From NCBI GenBank assembly GCA_020853895.1, contig JADYYB010000167.1:1-40201 (forward strand): DNA of 40,201 nucleotides, given 5' to 3'. The stretch comes from Bauldia sp. (GTDB lineage Bacteria; Pseudomonadota; Alphaproteobacteria; Rhizobiales; Kaistiaceae). Below are positions 32,993-40,201 of this stretch, in pieces (position 1 is the stretch's first letter; each line of letters begins with the position of its first letter). The position numbers and the translations under genes were made by a program. The notes beneath the pieces are model-generated. The model worked only from the letters and a program-made list of their open reading frames with translations, did not search any database and had not been told where the DNA came from.

Positions 32993-33081
32993 TCCTTCGA
33001 TTGCCGCAAGAATTTCGCAACAGGCGTCTGTTAATCACGAGACAACCGGATGGAACTCTCCATCCCAAAGGTCTCGTCGCG

Positions 33082-33642
33082 ATGCGGGCTTTCTTCAAGC
33101 GAAATCATCACACCGAGACGCCCGACGGGCCGCTGCTGTCCCGCTTCCGGCGCTCGGAGGACGGCGCGACGATCGTCGAATTCGGCTTCGTCGCCCTCCC
33201 CTTCTTCGCGCTGCTGATGGCGATCATCGAGACCGGCCTCATGTTCTTCGCCGGCCAGACGCTGGAGACGGCGGTCGGCAACGCCGCGCGCATGATCCGC
33301 ACCGGCCAGGCCCAGGCGCAGGGGTTCGACGAGGACCGCTTCCGCGAGCAGGTCTGCACGATCGCCGGCCTGATCCTAGACTGCGAGGGCAAGCTCAAGC
33401 TCGACGTCAAGGTCTTCCCCGACTTCGAGTCGATCGATCTCACGCCGGGGATCGGCGAGGACGGCGAGGTGGACGACGCGGGCTTCGGCTTCCAGCCCGG
33501 CCACGGCAGCGACATCGTGGTGGTGCGCGCCTTCTACAACTGGCCGATCTTCACCAACTTCATGGCCTCGCTCGACAGCGGCGGCGGGTCGCATCTCCTC
33601 ACGGCCACCGTGGCCTTCCGCAACGAGCCTTTCCCGTGGTGA
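33082..33642 (+). CDS. tadE: TadE-type pseudopilin
   Basis: 186 residues. A basic N-terminus is followed by the TadE signature SEDGATIVEFGFVALPFFALLM, with a prepilin-like Gly-Ala/xxxEF context, and one long helix; the remainder is a periplasmic beta-rich domain. Its leader should be cut by CpaA. A TTG at 33001 is in frame but gives an unlikely extension. It is directly followed by a second pseudopilin gene (TGATG overlap). Confidence 0.88.
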   Translation: MRAFFKRNHHTETPDGPLLSRFRRSEDGATIVEFGFVALPFFALLMAIIETGLMFFAGQTLETAVGNAARMIRTGQAQAQGFDEDRFREQVCTIAGLILDCEGKLKLDVKVFPDFESIDLTPGIGEDGEVDDAGFGFQPGHGSDIVVVRAFYNWPIFTNFMASLDSGGGSHLLTATVAFRNEPFPW

Positions 33643-34217
33643 TGAAGATGTCTCCGTGGACCCGGCTCAAGCTTCGCGCGCTCGTCCTCGCCGACCGCAT
33701 CGGCACGTTCCGGCGCGACGTCCGGGCGCTCGCCGCCACCGAGTTCGCGCTCATCCTGCCGGCGATGATCATGCTCTATATCGGCGGGGTCGAGGTGACG
33801 CGGGCGATGACCGCCAACCGCAAGGTGGCGCATCTGACCAGCACGCTGGGCGACCTCGCCACGCAGACGCGCGAGATCAGCAACACCGAGATGGCCAACA
33901 TCTTCGAGGCCGCGCAGGCGATCATGGTGCCCTACCCGACCGGCGAGGAGCTCACGCTCCTGCTGACCTTCCTGCGGCTCGACAGCAACTCGGTCGCCCG
34001 CGTGGTGTGGAGCGACGCGGTCAACCGCCAGCCGCTGCCGGTGAACTCGATCGTGTCGGTGCCGACCGCGGTCCAGCAGCCCAACACCTTCCTGGTGCTG
34101 AGCGAGGTGACCTACGAATACAAGCCGATCCTGACCTATTTCTTCACCGGCCCGTTCCAGCTCGAGGACGACCGGTATCTGCGGCCCCGTCTCAGCGAGA
34201 CGATCGGCCGCCACTAG
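33642..34217 (+). CDS. TadF/TadG-like pseudopilin
   Basis: 191 residues. RDVRALAATEFALILPAMIMLYIGG is a second TadE-like N-terminal helix, followed by a periplasmic domain (RKVAHLTSTLGDLATQTREI). The start ATG overlaps the tadE stop as TGATG. It is too short for TadG with its von Willebrand domain, so TadF is the better guess, though the two are hard to tell apart. Its stop is only four bases from the stop of the convergent PhnD-like gene. Confidence 0.82.
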   Translation: MKMSPWTRLKLRALVLADRIGTFRRDVRALAATEFALILPAMIMLYIGGVEVTRAMTANRKVAHLTSTLGDLATQTREISNTEMANIFEAAQAIMVPYPTGEELTLLLTFLRLDSNSVARVVWSDAVNRQPLPVNSIVSVPTAVQQPNTFLVLSEVTYEYKPILTYFFTGPFQLEDDRYLRPRLSETIGRH

Positions 34218-34221
34218 GCCC

Positions 34222-35274
34222 TCACGGCGCGGCGGGCAGACCGTCCGCCGCGACTAGCCGGCGGAGCGGTCCGTAGATCGACGGGTCGGGGGCGATGAAG
34301 CCGCTTGCCCCGCTCCGGTCGATGGCATCGACCGCCGCCGGATCGTCGGCCGAGGCGGCGGCGAGCGCGGCGACAAGGGCCGATTTCAGCTCGGGATCGA
34401 TGTCGCTGCGGACGACGTGCGGGCCGTAGGGGATGAGTTCGCTCCGCCAGACGATGCGCAGCTGATCCATCGCCAGCGCCCCCTCCCCCACCATCTGCGT
34501 CAGCACGCCGCGGCTGAAGCCGCTCGCCGGGTCGCCGGTGAGGCTCGACCAGGCGACCGCGACATCGACCTCGCCTGCGAGGAGCGCGGTCACCGCGGCC
34601 TCGGGACTGGCGACCGCGACCGTTGCGGCGAAATGGGTGGCGGGATCCACGCCCGCGTCGGCGAGGGCGTCGAGCGGGATCATCCGGCCGGCGATCGAGT
34701 CGCCGGCGACGAGGGCGAGGCGCGCGCCGCGAGCCTCCTCGAGGGTCGAAATCGGACCGTCGGCGCGCGAGAGAAGGACCGAGTAGAAGCCGATCGAGCC
34801 GTCGGGATCGGCGGGGACGGCGATCGCCTCGACACAGCCGCACAGCGCCTCGGCGGTGACGTAGGCGGAGGCGCTGTAGACCGCGTACTGCACCAGCGAG
34901 GAGATCTGCGCGTCGATGAGGGCGACGTAGTCGCGCATGGCGATCATCTCGACGCGGGCGCCGGTCCGCGTCTCGAGATAGCGGCGGAAAGGCTCGGCCT
35001 GGAGGAGCCGGTAGGGGCCATTGTCGCCGGCCAGGATGCCGATGCGGAGGACCGTGCCATCGGCGGCGGCCGCGGGCGTCTCGGGCGCCGCCGCGGCCGG
35101 CGGGATGAGCGGGGGGGCCGGCGGGGCGGGGGTGAGCGGCTCGAGCGGCGGCACGGGCGTCAGCGCCGGAGCCGCGGGGGTGATCTGGGCGACAGCGCCG
35201 GGCGCCGCCGTGAAGGCGGCGGCCAGGCAGGCTGCCAGCGCGATGCCCCGCGCGCGTCGACTAATCTCGGCCAA
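34222..35274 (-). CDS. PhnD-like periplasmic binding protein with Pro-rich linker
   Basis: 350 residues. A signal peptide (to ~VAQ) is followed by a Pro/Ala-rich linker (residues ~31-70) and a domain of the phosphate/phosphite/phosphonate binding family: LRIGILAGDNGPYRLLQAEPF, ALIDAQISSLVQYAVYSASAYV, DGPISTLEEARGARLALVAGD, and AVTALLAGEVDVAVAW. No transporter permease or ATPase is adjacent, so it is an orphan. TTG is the start, with GGAGGAAAGGGG just upstream. The linker suggests a tethered or surface-facing domain rather than a free transport protein. The ligand is unknown. Confidence 0.85.
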   Translation of the reverse strand: MAEISRRARGIALAACLAAAFTAAPGAVAQITPAAPALTPVPPLEPLTPAPPAPPLIPPAAAAPETPAAAADGTVLRIGILAGDNGPYRLLQAEPFRRYLETRTGARVEMIAMRDYVALIDAQISSLVQYAVYSASAYVTAEALCGCVEAIAVPADPDGSIGFYSVLLSRADGPISTLEEARGARLALVAGDSIAGRMIPLDALADAGVDPATHFAATVAVASPEAAVTALLAGEVDVAVAWSSLTGDPASGFSRGVLTQMVGEGALAMDQLRIVWRSELIPYGPHVVRSDIDPELKSALVAALAAASADDPAAVDAIDRSGASGFIAPDPSIYGPLRRLVAADGLPAAP

Positions 35275-35325
35275 GCCCCTTTCCTCCCGCCCCGTTCTTG
35301 ATCAATGTCGCCGGCGAATCCGAAC

Positions 35326-35344
35326 CCGGCCGGACTCCGGCCGG
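35326..35344. repeat. Palindrome between divergent genes
   Basis: CCGGCCGGA-C-TCCGGCCGG is a perfect 9-bp dyad with a 1-bp centre, midway between the divergent starts at 35274 and 35380. It may be an operator; nothing else supports a specific regulator. Confidence 0.4.
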
Positions 35345-35379
35345 CACCGCACCCTTAGCCCGACGAGTGCAGAATTTCC

Positions 35380-36321
35380 ATGGCGGCCCACGCGCCGAGC
35401 GAGGAGAAGACGAGCGGGCGGCGCGGCGCCGGCCCGGCGCTCCATTTTCCGCTGATGCTGGAAACGGCCGGCTGGAGCGACTATGCGCTCGTCGACTCCG
35501 GCCGCGGGCGGAAGCTCGAGCGCTACGGGCGCTACCGGATCATCCGGCCCGAGCCGCAGGCGCTGTGGACGCCGAGACTCTCCGAGGCCGAGTGGGCGCG
35601 CGCGGACGCCGAATTCACCGGCGAGGACGACGAATCGGACGGGCGCTGGCGCTACCCGAAGAAGCTGCCCGAGGACTGGCCGATGGCCTACGGGTCGATC
35701 CGCTTCACCGGCCGGTTCACCTCCTTCCGGCATGTCGGCGTCTTCCCCGAGCAGGAGGCGCATTGGCGCTGGATCGCGGAGACGCTCAGGCGCGCGAAGC
35801 GGCAAACGAGGGTGCTCAACCTCTTCGGCTATACCGGCCTCGCCTCGTTCGTCGCCGCGGCCGAAGGCGCTAGCGTCACCCATGTCGACGCGTCGAAGAA
35901 GGCGATCGCCTGGGCGCGCGAGAACCAGGCGCTCTCGGGGATGAGCGAGAAGCCGATCCGCTGGATCATGGACGACGCGATGAAGTTCATCCGCCGCGAG
36001 CAGCGGCGCGGCAACCGCTATGACGGGATCATCCTCGACCCGCCGAAATTCGGGCGCGGGCCGAACGGGGAGGTCTTCGACCTCTTCGTCGACCTCCCGG
36101 AGCTGATGCGGATCTGCCGCGAGCTCCTCGCCGAGGATGCGCTCTTCCTGGTGCTCACCGCCTACTCGATCCGCGCCTCGTTCATGGCCATCCACGAACT
36201 CTCCGCCGAGGCGCTCGCCGGGCTCGGCGGCCGGCTCGAATCGGGCGAGCTGCTGCTGCGCGAGGAGAGCGGCGGGCGGCTCCTCTCGACCTCGCTGTTC
36301 AGCCGCTGGTCGCACGCATGA
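35380..36321 (+). CDS. Class I SAM-dependent (rRNA-type) methyltransferase
   Basis: 313 residues, similar to the RlmI/COG1092 group but without an N-terminal PUA domain. The SAM-binding motif I is LNLFGYTGLASF and motif II is VTHVDASKKAIAWAREN. The catalytic-site motif is DPPKFGRG (residues 220-227), typical of RNA or protein methylation in this group. The first ~25 residues are polar and likely disordered. The ATG has no clear ribosome site, so the start is moderately sure. A composite repeat separates it from the RNA methyltransferase gene downstream. Confidence 0.87.
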   Translation: MAAHAPSEEKTSGRRGAGPALHFPLMLETAGWSDYALVDSGRGRKLERYGRYRIIRPEPQALWTPRLSEAEWARADAEFTGEDDESDGRWRYPKKLPEDWPMAYGSIRFTGRFTSFRHVGVFPEQEAHWRWIAETLRRAKRQTRVLNLFGYTGLASFVAAAEGASVTHVDASKKAIAWARENQALSGMSEKPIRWIMDDAMKFIRREQRRGNRYDGIILDPPKFGRGPNGEVFDLFVDLPELMRICRELLAEDALFLVLTAYSIRASFMAIHELSAEALAGLGGRLESGELLLREESGGRLLSTSLFSRWSHA

Positions 36322-36354
36322 TGATGCGTTTCCCGGGGGCGGTTCTGGTGTCGG

Positions 36355-36512
36355 CCCTTCCCCCTTGTGGGGAGGGATGGGGTGGGGGCCGAGCGCTAGC
36401 GAGGCTTCCGAAGGAAAAGACCCGCCGCAACGCGAGCGGAAGGGTGGGACTCTCAAAGCTCGCTTGCCGCGAGGCCCCCTCCCGGCCTCCCCCACAAGGG
36501 GGGAAGGGGAAG
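36355..36512. repeat. Composite inverted repeat, copy B (abuts the SpoU methyltransferase gene)
   Basis: Same family as 22909-23070. The left arm is CCCTTCCCCCTTGTGGGGAG..., the right arm ends ACAAGGGGGGAAGGGGAAG. The right-arm core 36459-36503 is identical over 45 bp to copy A; the central part differs. The right arm ends six bases before the ATG at 36518, so its GGGGAAG acts as the ribosome site of that gene. Confidence 0.85.
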
Positions 36513-36517
36513 TGGCA

Positions 36518-37360
36518 ATGAGCGAGCAGGACTTCCGGCCGCGGGCGCCCAAGGCGATCACCAGCCTCGCCAACCCGCTGGTCAAGGAAGTGCGCGGGCT
36601 GACGCTCGCCAAGAACCGGAAGGCGAGCGGGCTCTTCATCGCCGAGGGGCTGAAGCTCGTCACCGACGGGCTGGAGAAGGGCTGGACGCTGCGCATGCTC
36701 ATCTACGCCGCGCAGGCCGAGAACCAGCCGGGCGTGGCGCGGGTCGCCAAGGCGGCGGGCGCGCGGGGGGCGGACGTCCTCTCGGTCAGCGAGGCGGTGC
36801 TCGAGAAGATCGCGCGGCGCGACAACCCGCAGACGGTGATCGGCGTCTTCCGGCAGCAGACGATGCCGGCCGCGGCGGTGAAGCCCGGCGAGCGCGCGCT
36901 GTGGGTCGGGCTCGAGAATATCCGCGACCCGGGCAATCTCGGCACGATCCTTCGCACCATCGACGGGATCGGCGCGGACGGGGCGATCCTCATCGGGGAG
37001 ACGGTCGACCCGTTCTCGATCGAGGCGGTGCGGGCGACGATGGGGTCGATCTTCCACGTACCGATCGTGCGGCTCTCGGCAGGCGCGTTCCCCGGCTGGC
37101 GGCGGAGCTGGCCGGGCGTGGTCGTGGGCGCGCATCTTCAGGGCAGCGTCGACTATCGCCGCGCCGACTATCGGCGGCCGCTCCTTCTCCTCATGGGCAA
37201 CGAGCAGGCGGGGCTGACCGAGGCGAGCGCTTCGCTCTGCGACAGCCTGGTGCGCATCCCGATGGCGGGCGGGGCGGACTCGCTCAACCTCGCGGTGGCG
37301 ACGGCGGTGATGCTCTTCGAGATCAAGCGCGACGAGCTCGGGACGGAGGGGCGCGGATGA
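36518..37360 (+). CDS. TrmH/SpoU-family RNA methyltransferase
   Basis: 280 residues, a SPOUT-class 2'-O-methyltransferase with a trefoil knot. The N-terminal substrate-binding domain begins ITSLANPLVKEVRGL and has GLFIAEGLKLVTDGL. The catalytic domain has the three motifs: ENIRDPGNLGTILRT, LLLLMGNEQAGL and IPMAGGADSLNLAVATAVMLFE. ATG 36518 is chosen because the family N-terminus starts here; the longer open frame upstream runs through a repeat. It overlaps lspA by four bases (ATGA). Confidence 0.92.
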   Translation: MSEQDFRPRAPKAITSLANPLVKEVRGLTLAKNRKASGLFIAEGLKLVTDGLEKGWTLRMLIYAAQAENQPGVARVAKAAGARGADVLSVSEAVLEKIARRDNPQTVIGVFRQQTMPAAAVKPGERALWVGLENIRDPGNLGTILRTIDGIGADGAILIGETVDPFSIEAVRATMGSIFHVPIVRLSAGAFPGWRRSWPGVVVGAHLQGSVDYRRADYRRPLLLLMGNEQAGLTEASASLCDSLVRIPMAGGADSLNLAVATAVMLFEIKRDELGTEGRG

Positions 37361-37860
37361 GCATGGACTTCGCCGACGCGGCGCGGACGCGCCGGCCACC
37401 CGGGCCGCTCAGCGCGCTCGGCTTCGGGCTGATCGCGCTGGTGGTGGTCGCCGACCAGGGGTCGAAGCTCATCGCCGAGCGGACGCTGCCGTTCGGTGAG
37501 ACGATCGACCTCCTGCCGGTCCTCTCGCTCTACCGGACCCACAATACCGGCGTCGCTTTCAGCATGTTCGCCGGGGCGGGGCCGTGGGTGCTGATCGCCG
37601 CCATGCTCGCGATCACGGCGGCGGTGCTCTACCTCTGGGCGCGCGCCGAGGAGGGAGGGCGGTTCGCGGCGGCCGGGTACGCGCTGATCGTGGGCGGCGC
37701 GCTCGGCAACCTCATCGACCGGATCGCGCACGGCTACGTCATCGACTTCCTGCTCCTCCATGTCGGGGAGAAGACGCTCTTCGTCTTCAACCTCGCCGAC
37801 GCCGCGCTGACGCTGGGGCCGATCCTCGTGCTGGCGGTGTTCGTGTTCGGACGGCGGTAG
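37357..37860 (+). CDS. lspA: Lipoprotein signal peptidase LspA
   Basis: 167-residue inner-membrane aspartic protease that cuts the signal peptide of prolipoproteins, such as the TadD and CpaD of this window. It has four membrane segments and the motifs VVADQGSKL and THNTGVAFSMF. The catalytic Asp pair is D121 in GNLIDR and D148 in FNLADAALTLG. It has a GGAGGGG ribosome site within the preceding gene, and its start overlaps that stop. Confidence 0.95.
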   Translation: MSMDFADAARTRRPPGPLSALGFGLIALVVVADQGSKLIAERTLPFGETIDLLPVLSLYRTHNTGVAFSMFAGAGPWVLIAAMLAITAAVLYLWARAEEGGRFAAAGYALIVGGALGNLIDRIAHGYVIDFLLLHVGEKTLFVFNLADAALTLGPILVLAVFVFGRR

Positions 37861-37875
37861 CGGTCCCGATCCCAC

Positions 37876-37984
37876 ATCCGCTCATCCCCGCGAAGGCGGG
37901 GACCCAGCGAGGGGTTCCAACAGGCACCCGCTGTAGTCAACGGGCACCGTCCGTGGGTCCCCGCCTTCGCGGGGATGAGCGGAT
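37876..37984. repeat. REP/BIME-type inverted repeat between convergent genes
   Basis: A perfect 31-bp inverted repeat has arms at 37876-37906 and 37954-37984. Its core is CCCCGCGAAGGCGGGGACCC, each arm being palindromic. It lies 15 bp after the lspA stop and 22 bp before the stop of the convergent gene. This is the widespread alphaproteobacterial repeat; it may act as a bidirectional transcript end. Confidence 0.85.
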
Positions 37985-38006
37985 TTTGGGGCGCCGCCTG
38001 CGAACG

Positions 38007-38582
38007 CTACGGCGTGGGGGCCGGGGCCTCTCCGCCCGCGACGTCGGCGGGCTCTTCCTCGGCGGGGGCGCCGGTGGCCCAGGTGACGAGCTCGTGGGCG
38101 ATCACGCTGGGCGGAGGGACGGAGGCGGCGAGGCCGCTGCCTCTTATGCCGATCTCGCCGATGAGGAGAATGAGGACCGCGATGCTGAGCGGCACGGCGA
38201 CGGCGCGCGCGGCGCGCAGCCAGCGGCTCGGCGAGCGGATTGTGAGGAGGCGGAGCGCCAGCTGCAGCGTGACGAGGATCGCGGAGGCGGCGAGCGCCCA
38301 ATAGCCCGGGCCGGCGTGCCCTTCGGCCTCGGTGAGGAGGGCGACGAGATAAACGCCTGCCGCGATGGCGGCGAAGGCGAGCCACAGCTCGGCCGGGCCG
38401 GCGTCGTCCTTGATGAGGGTGGCGACGGCGGCGATGAGGATTACGCCCGCCACGAACCAGCCGCCGAAATGGCCCGCCGTGAGGAAATCGGCCGTCTCGC
38501 CGACGGTCAGCGGGTAGTAGAAGGCGAGGCCGAGAGCGACCAGCGCGCCCAGAACCGGCAGCGAACGGATCAGTCGGGACAT
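38007..38582 (-). CDS. Five-helix membrane protein, possible truncated ABC permease
   Basis: 191 residues with five hydrophobic segments (~8-28, 40-57, 64-82, 91-111, 122-143), then IRGSGLAASVPPPSVIAHEL and an acidic, Pro-rich end (EEEPADVAGGEAPAPTP). The segment from LLIGEIGIRG to PPPSVIAHEL resembles the N-terminal entry of SsuC/taurine-type ABC permeases (W-E-x-x-V-R ... P-P-P-S-x-V), but the whole permease core that should follow is missing. It starts 10 bp after the aminotransferase gene with AAGG upstream, so they are co-transcribed. It could be a decayed permease or a distinct small membrane protein; I favour neither strongly. Confidence 0.6.
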   Translation of the reverse strand: MSRLIRSLPVLGALVALGLAFYYPLTVGETADFLTAGHFGGWFVAGVILIAAVATLIKDDAGPAELWLAFAAIAAGVYLVALLTEAEGHAGPGYWALAASAILVTLQLALRLLTIRSPSRWLRAARAVAVPLSIAVLILLIGEIGIRGSGLAASVPPPSVIAHELVTWATGAPAEEEPADVAGGEAPAPTP

Positions 38583-38592
38583 GAGGCCTTGG

Positions 38593-39918
38593 CTAGCTGA
38601 GGGCGCTGAGGACGGTCCGGAGGTGGTCTCTGATCTCGCCGATCTGGTTCTTCTCGACGATGAGCGGCGGCGACAAAGCAATGATCTCGCCGGTGACGCG
38701 GATCAAGAGGCCGCGCTCGTAAGCCGCAAGGAAGGCTTCGAAGGCGCGCTTGCCCGGCTCGCCCGCGCGGGGCGCCAGCTCGATGGCGCCGACGAGGCCG
38801 AAATTCCGGATGTCGACGATGTTGGGGAGGCCCTTGAGGCTATGGAGGGCGTCGGCCCAGTCGTTCTCGAGCTCCTTCGCCCGGGTGAGGAGGCCCTCGT
38901 CGTCGTAGATGTCGAGCGTGGCGAGCGCGGCCGCGACCGCCACCGGGTGGCCCGAATAGGTGTAGCCGTGCGCGAACTCGGGCACGTGCTCGGGGCCGGT
39001 CATGAAGGCGTCGTGGATCTCCTTCCGCACGAACACCGCGCCCATCGGCACGGTGCCGTTGGTGATGCCCTTGGCGGCGGTGATCATGTCGGGCGTGACG
39101 CCGAAGCGCTCGGCGGCGAAGGGCGCGCCGAGACGGCCGAAGCCGGTGATGACCTCGTCGAAGATCAAGAGGATGCCGTGCCTGTCGCAGATCGCGCGGA
39201 GGCGCTCCAGATACCCTTTTGGCGGCACCAGCACGCCGGTCGAGCCGGCCATCGGCTCGACGATGACGGCGGCAATGGTCGAGGCATCGTGAAGGGCGAC
39301 GAGGCGCTCGAGGTCGTCGGCGAGCTCGGCGCCGTGCTCGGGCTGGAAGCGGGCGAAGGCGTTCTTCGCGAGGTCGTGGGTGTGCCGGATATGGTCGACG
39401 CCGGGCAGGAGGGGCGTGTACTGCTTGCGGCTCGCGGCGATGCCGCTCACCGAGAGGCCGCCGAAATTGACGCCGTGATAGGCCCGCTCGCGGCCGATGA
39501 GCCGCGTGCGCGCGGCGTCGCCCCGGGCACGGTGATAGGCGAGCGCGATCTTCAGCGCCGTGTCCACCGACTCCGAGCCCGAGTTGGTGAAGAAGACGTG
39601 GTCGAGGCCCGCCGGAACGTAGTTCACGAGGCGGTTGGCCAGCTCGAAGACCTTCGGGTGGCCCATCTGGAAGGCGGGCGCATAGTCAAGCTCGCGCGCC
39701 TGGGCGGCGATCGCCTCGGCGATCTGCGGCCGCGAATGGCCCGCGTTGACGCACCAGAGGCCGGCCGTGCCATCGAGGATGCGGCGGCCGTCGTGGCTGG
39801 TGTAGTGCACGCCGTCGGCGGAGACGAGGAGGCGCGGATCGGCCTTGAACTGCCGGTTGGCCGTGAACGGCATCCAATAGGCTTCGAGGCTATTGGACGG
39901 CGGATTGCGTCTGGCCAT
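38593..39918 (-). CDS. Omega-amino acid (beta-alanine):pyruvate aminotransferase
   Basis: PLP-dependent class III aminotransferase, 441 residues. NSLEAYWMPFTANRQFK near the N-terminus and GTAGLWCVNAGHSRP are typical of the beta-alanine/omega-amino acid:pyruvate group. Other motifs are FFTNSGSESVDTALK (cofactor phosphate binding), LLIFDEVITGFGR (pyridine Asp) and ITAAKGITNG with the Schiff-base Lys at residue ~283. It likely converts beta-alanine and pyruvate to malonate semialdehyde and alanine, as in pyrimidine breakdown. ATG 39918 has GGAG seven bases upstream; a longer start at 39975 reads through a palindrome and is rejected. Confidence 0.9.
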   Translation of the reverse strand: MARRNPPSNSLEAYWMPFTANRQFKADPRLLVSADGVHYTSHDGRRILDGTAGLWCVNAGHSRPQIAEAIAAQARELDYAPAFQMGHPKVFELANRLVNYVPAGLDHVFFTNSGSESVDTALKIALAYHRARGDAARTRLIGRERAYHGVNFGGLSVSGIAASRKQYTPLLPGVDHIRHTHDLAKNAFARFQPEHGAELADDLERLVALHDASTIAAVIVEPMAGSTGVLVPPKGYLERLRAICDRHGILLIFDEVITGFGRLGAPFAAERFGVTPDMITAAKGITNGTVPMGAVFVRKEIHDAFMTGPEHVPEFAHGYTYSGHPVAVAAALATLDIYDDEGLLTRAKELENDWADALHSLKGLPNIVDIRNFGLVGAIELAPRAGEPGKRAFEAFLAAYERGLLIRVTGEIIALSPPLIVEKNQIGEIRDHLRTVLSALS

Positions 39919-40201
39919 GCGAGAACTCCGAGGGCAGCCGGGCTCACGCATAAGAGCGGCGGAGCCTCCCGGCAAGGGCTTGCCGGGAATGAAGCCAACG
40001 TGTCGCTTGAGCGGCGGCGGCTACGGCTCTGTTGTGGATCGTCGCCCTCGCGGGATGTCGAGATCAATCCCCTCCCCCCTTGTGGAGACCTTTGCGTAAC
40101 GCGGTTTGAGGAGGAGGAGGGTTTGGCTGAGCGGGTATTTTTGCTGAGCGGGTGAGGTTGAGAATGTGGAAAGAGGTCGTGCGGGGGCGCGGTCAGGCAG
40201 C
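39919..40201. other. Intergenic right edge with palindrome and short direct repeat
   Basis: No gene is supported. TCCCGGCAAG-GG-CTTGCCGGGA (39967-39988) is a 10-bp inverted repeat upstream of the aminotransferase. A partial CCCCCCTTGTGGAG stretch near 40074-40087 looks like a fragment of the composite repeat family. GCTGAGCGGGT occurs twice (40126-40136 and 40143-40153). Confidence 0.5.

Noticed and set aside
38581-40155. 524-codon open frame opposite the aminotransferase
   Set aside because: It is an antisense shadow; the minus strand has a complete class III aminotransferase with its PLP lysine.

Overview
The window looks like chromosomal DNA of a high-GC alphaproteobacterium, most likely of the Hyphomicrobiales (Rhizobiales). 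The evidence is a urtABCDE urea/amide ABC operon, a cysG-DUF2849-cysI-cysH-DUF934 sulfur operon of the alphaproteobacterial type, a Flp/Tad (Cpa) pilus locus, an omega-amino acid:pyruvate aminotransferase, and REP-like intergenic palindromes. Codon usage is strongly GC-biased throughout, so antisense frames stay open for hundreds of codons. I saw no rRNA, tRNA, CRISPR array, transposase or phage gene.

Layout. Positions 1-5034 (minus) hold a large PAN-domain, thioester-bearing alpha-2-macroglobulin whose 3' end lies beyond the left edge. A DUF2628-like membrane protein (5306-6304, minus) is divergent from the urt operon (6643-13280, plus). That operon starts behind a textbook sigma-54 promoter with two near-identical 17-nt dyad sites upstream, which suggests NtrC-type nitrogen control. 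A hairpin terminator after urtA probably sets a high ratio of binding protein to permease. UrtC carries four extra N-terminal membrane segments, and an unrecognised membrane-anchored protein lies between urtD and urtE. Next come three small soluble proteins (VOC, DUF1801, YCII; 13574-14829) and the sulfur operon (15012-19712) for siroheme synthesis, APS reduction and sulfite reduction. A small YCII-like protein, a leucyl aminopeptidase (minus) and the TPR lipoprotein TadD (plus) follow.

Positions 23134-32030 (minus) are the core Tad pilus locus: flp pilin, cpaA prepilin peptidase, cpaB, secretin cpaC, cpaD, cpaE, ATPase cpaF, tadB and tadC. Diverging from the pilin on the plus strand are a stand-alone homologue of the secretin N-terminal domain and two TadE/TadF-type pseudopilins (32494-34217). 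An orphan PhnD-like binding protein (minus) is convergent with these. The right end carries a DPPKF-type rRNA methyltransferase, a SpoU-type RNA methyltransferase and lspA on the plus strand. On the minus strand are an omega-amino acid aminotransferase and a membrane protein that looks like the N-terminal half of an ABC permease.

Three families of intergenic inverted repeats are visible: a GCGAAGGC(C/G)GGG REP/BIME type (13299-13423 and 37876-37984), a CCCTCTCCCC type (19803-19932), and a longer CCCCCTTGTGGGG composite type in two copies (22909-23070 and 36355-36512). No wholly new system stands out. The best leads are the urt promoter architecture, the modified UrtC with its unknown operon partner, the pilin leader hairpin, the CtrA-like sites around the pilus genes, and a repeat element that supplies the ribosome binding site of a gene.
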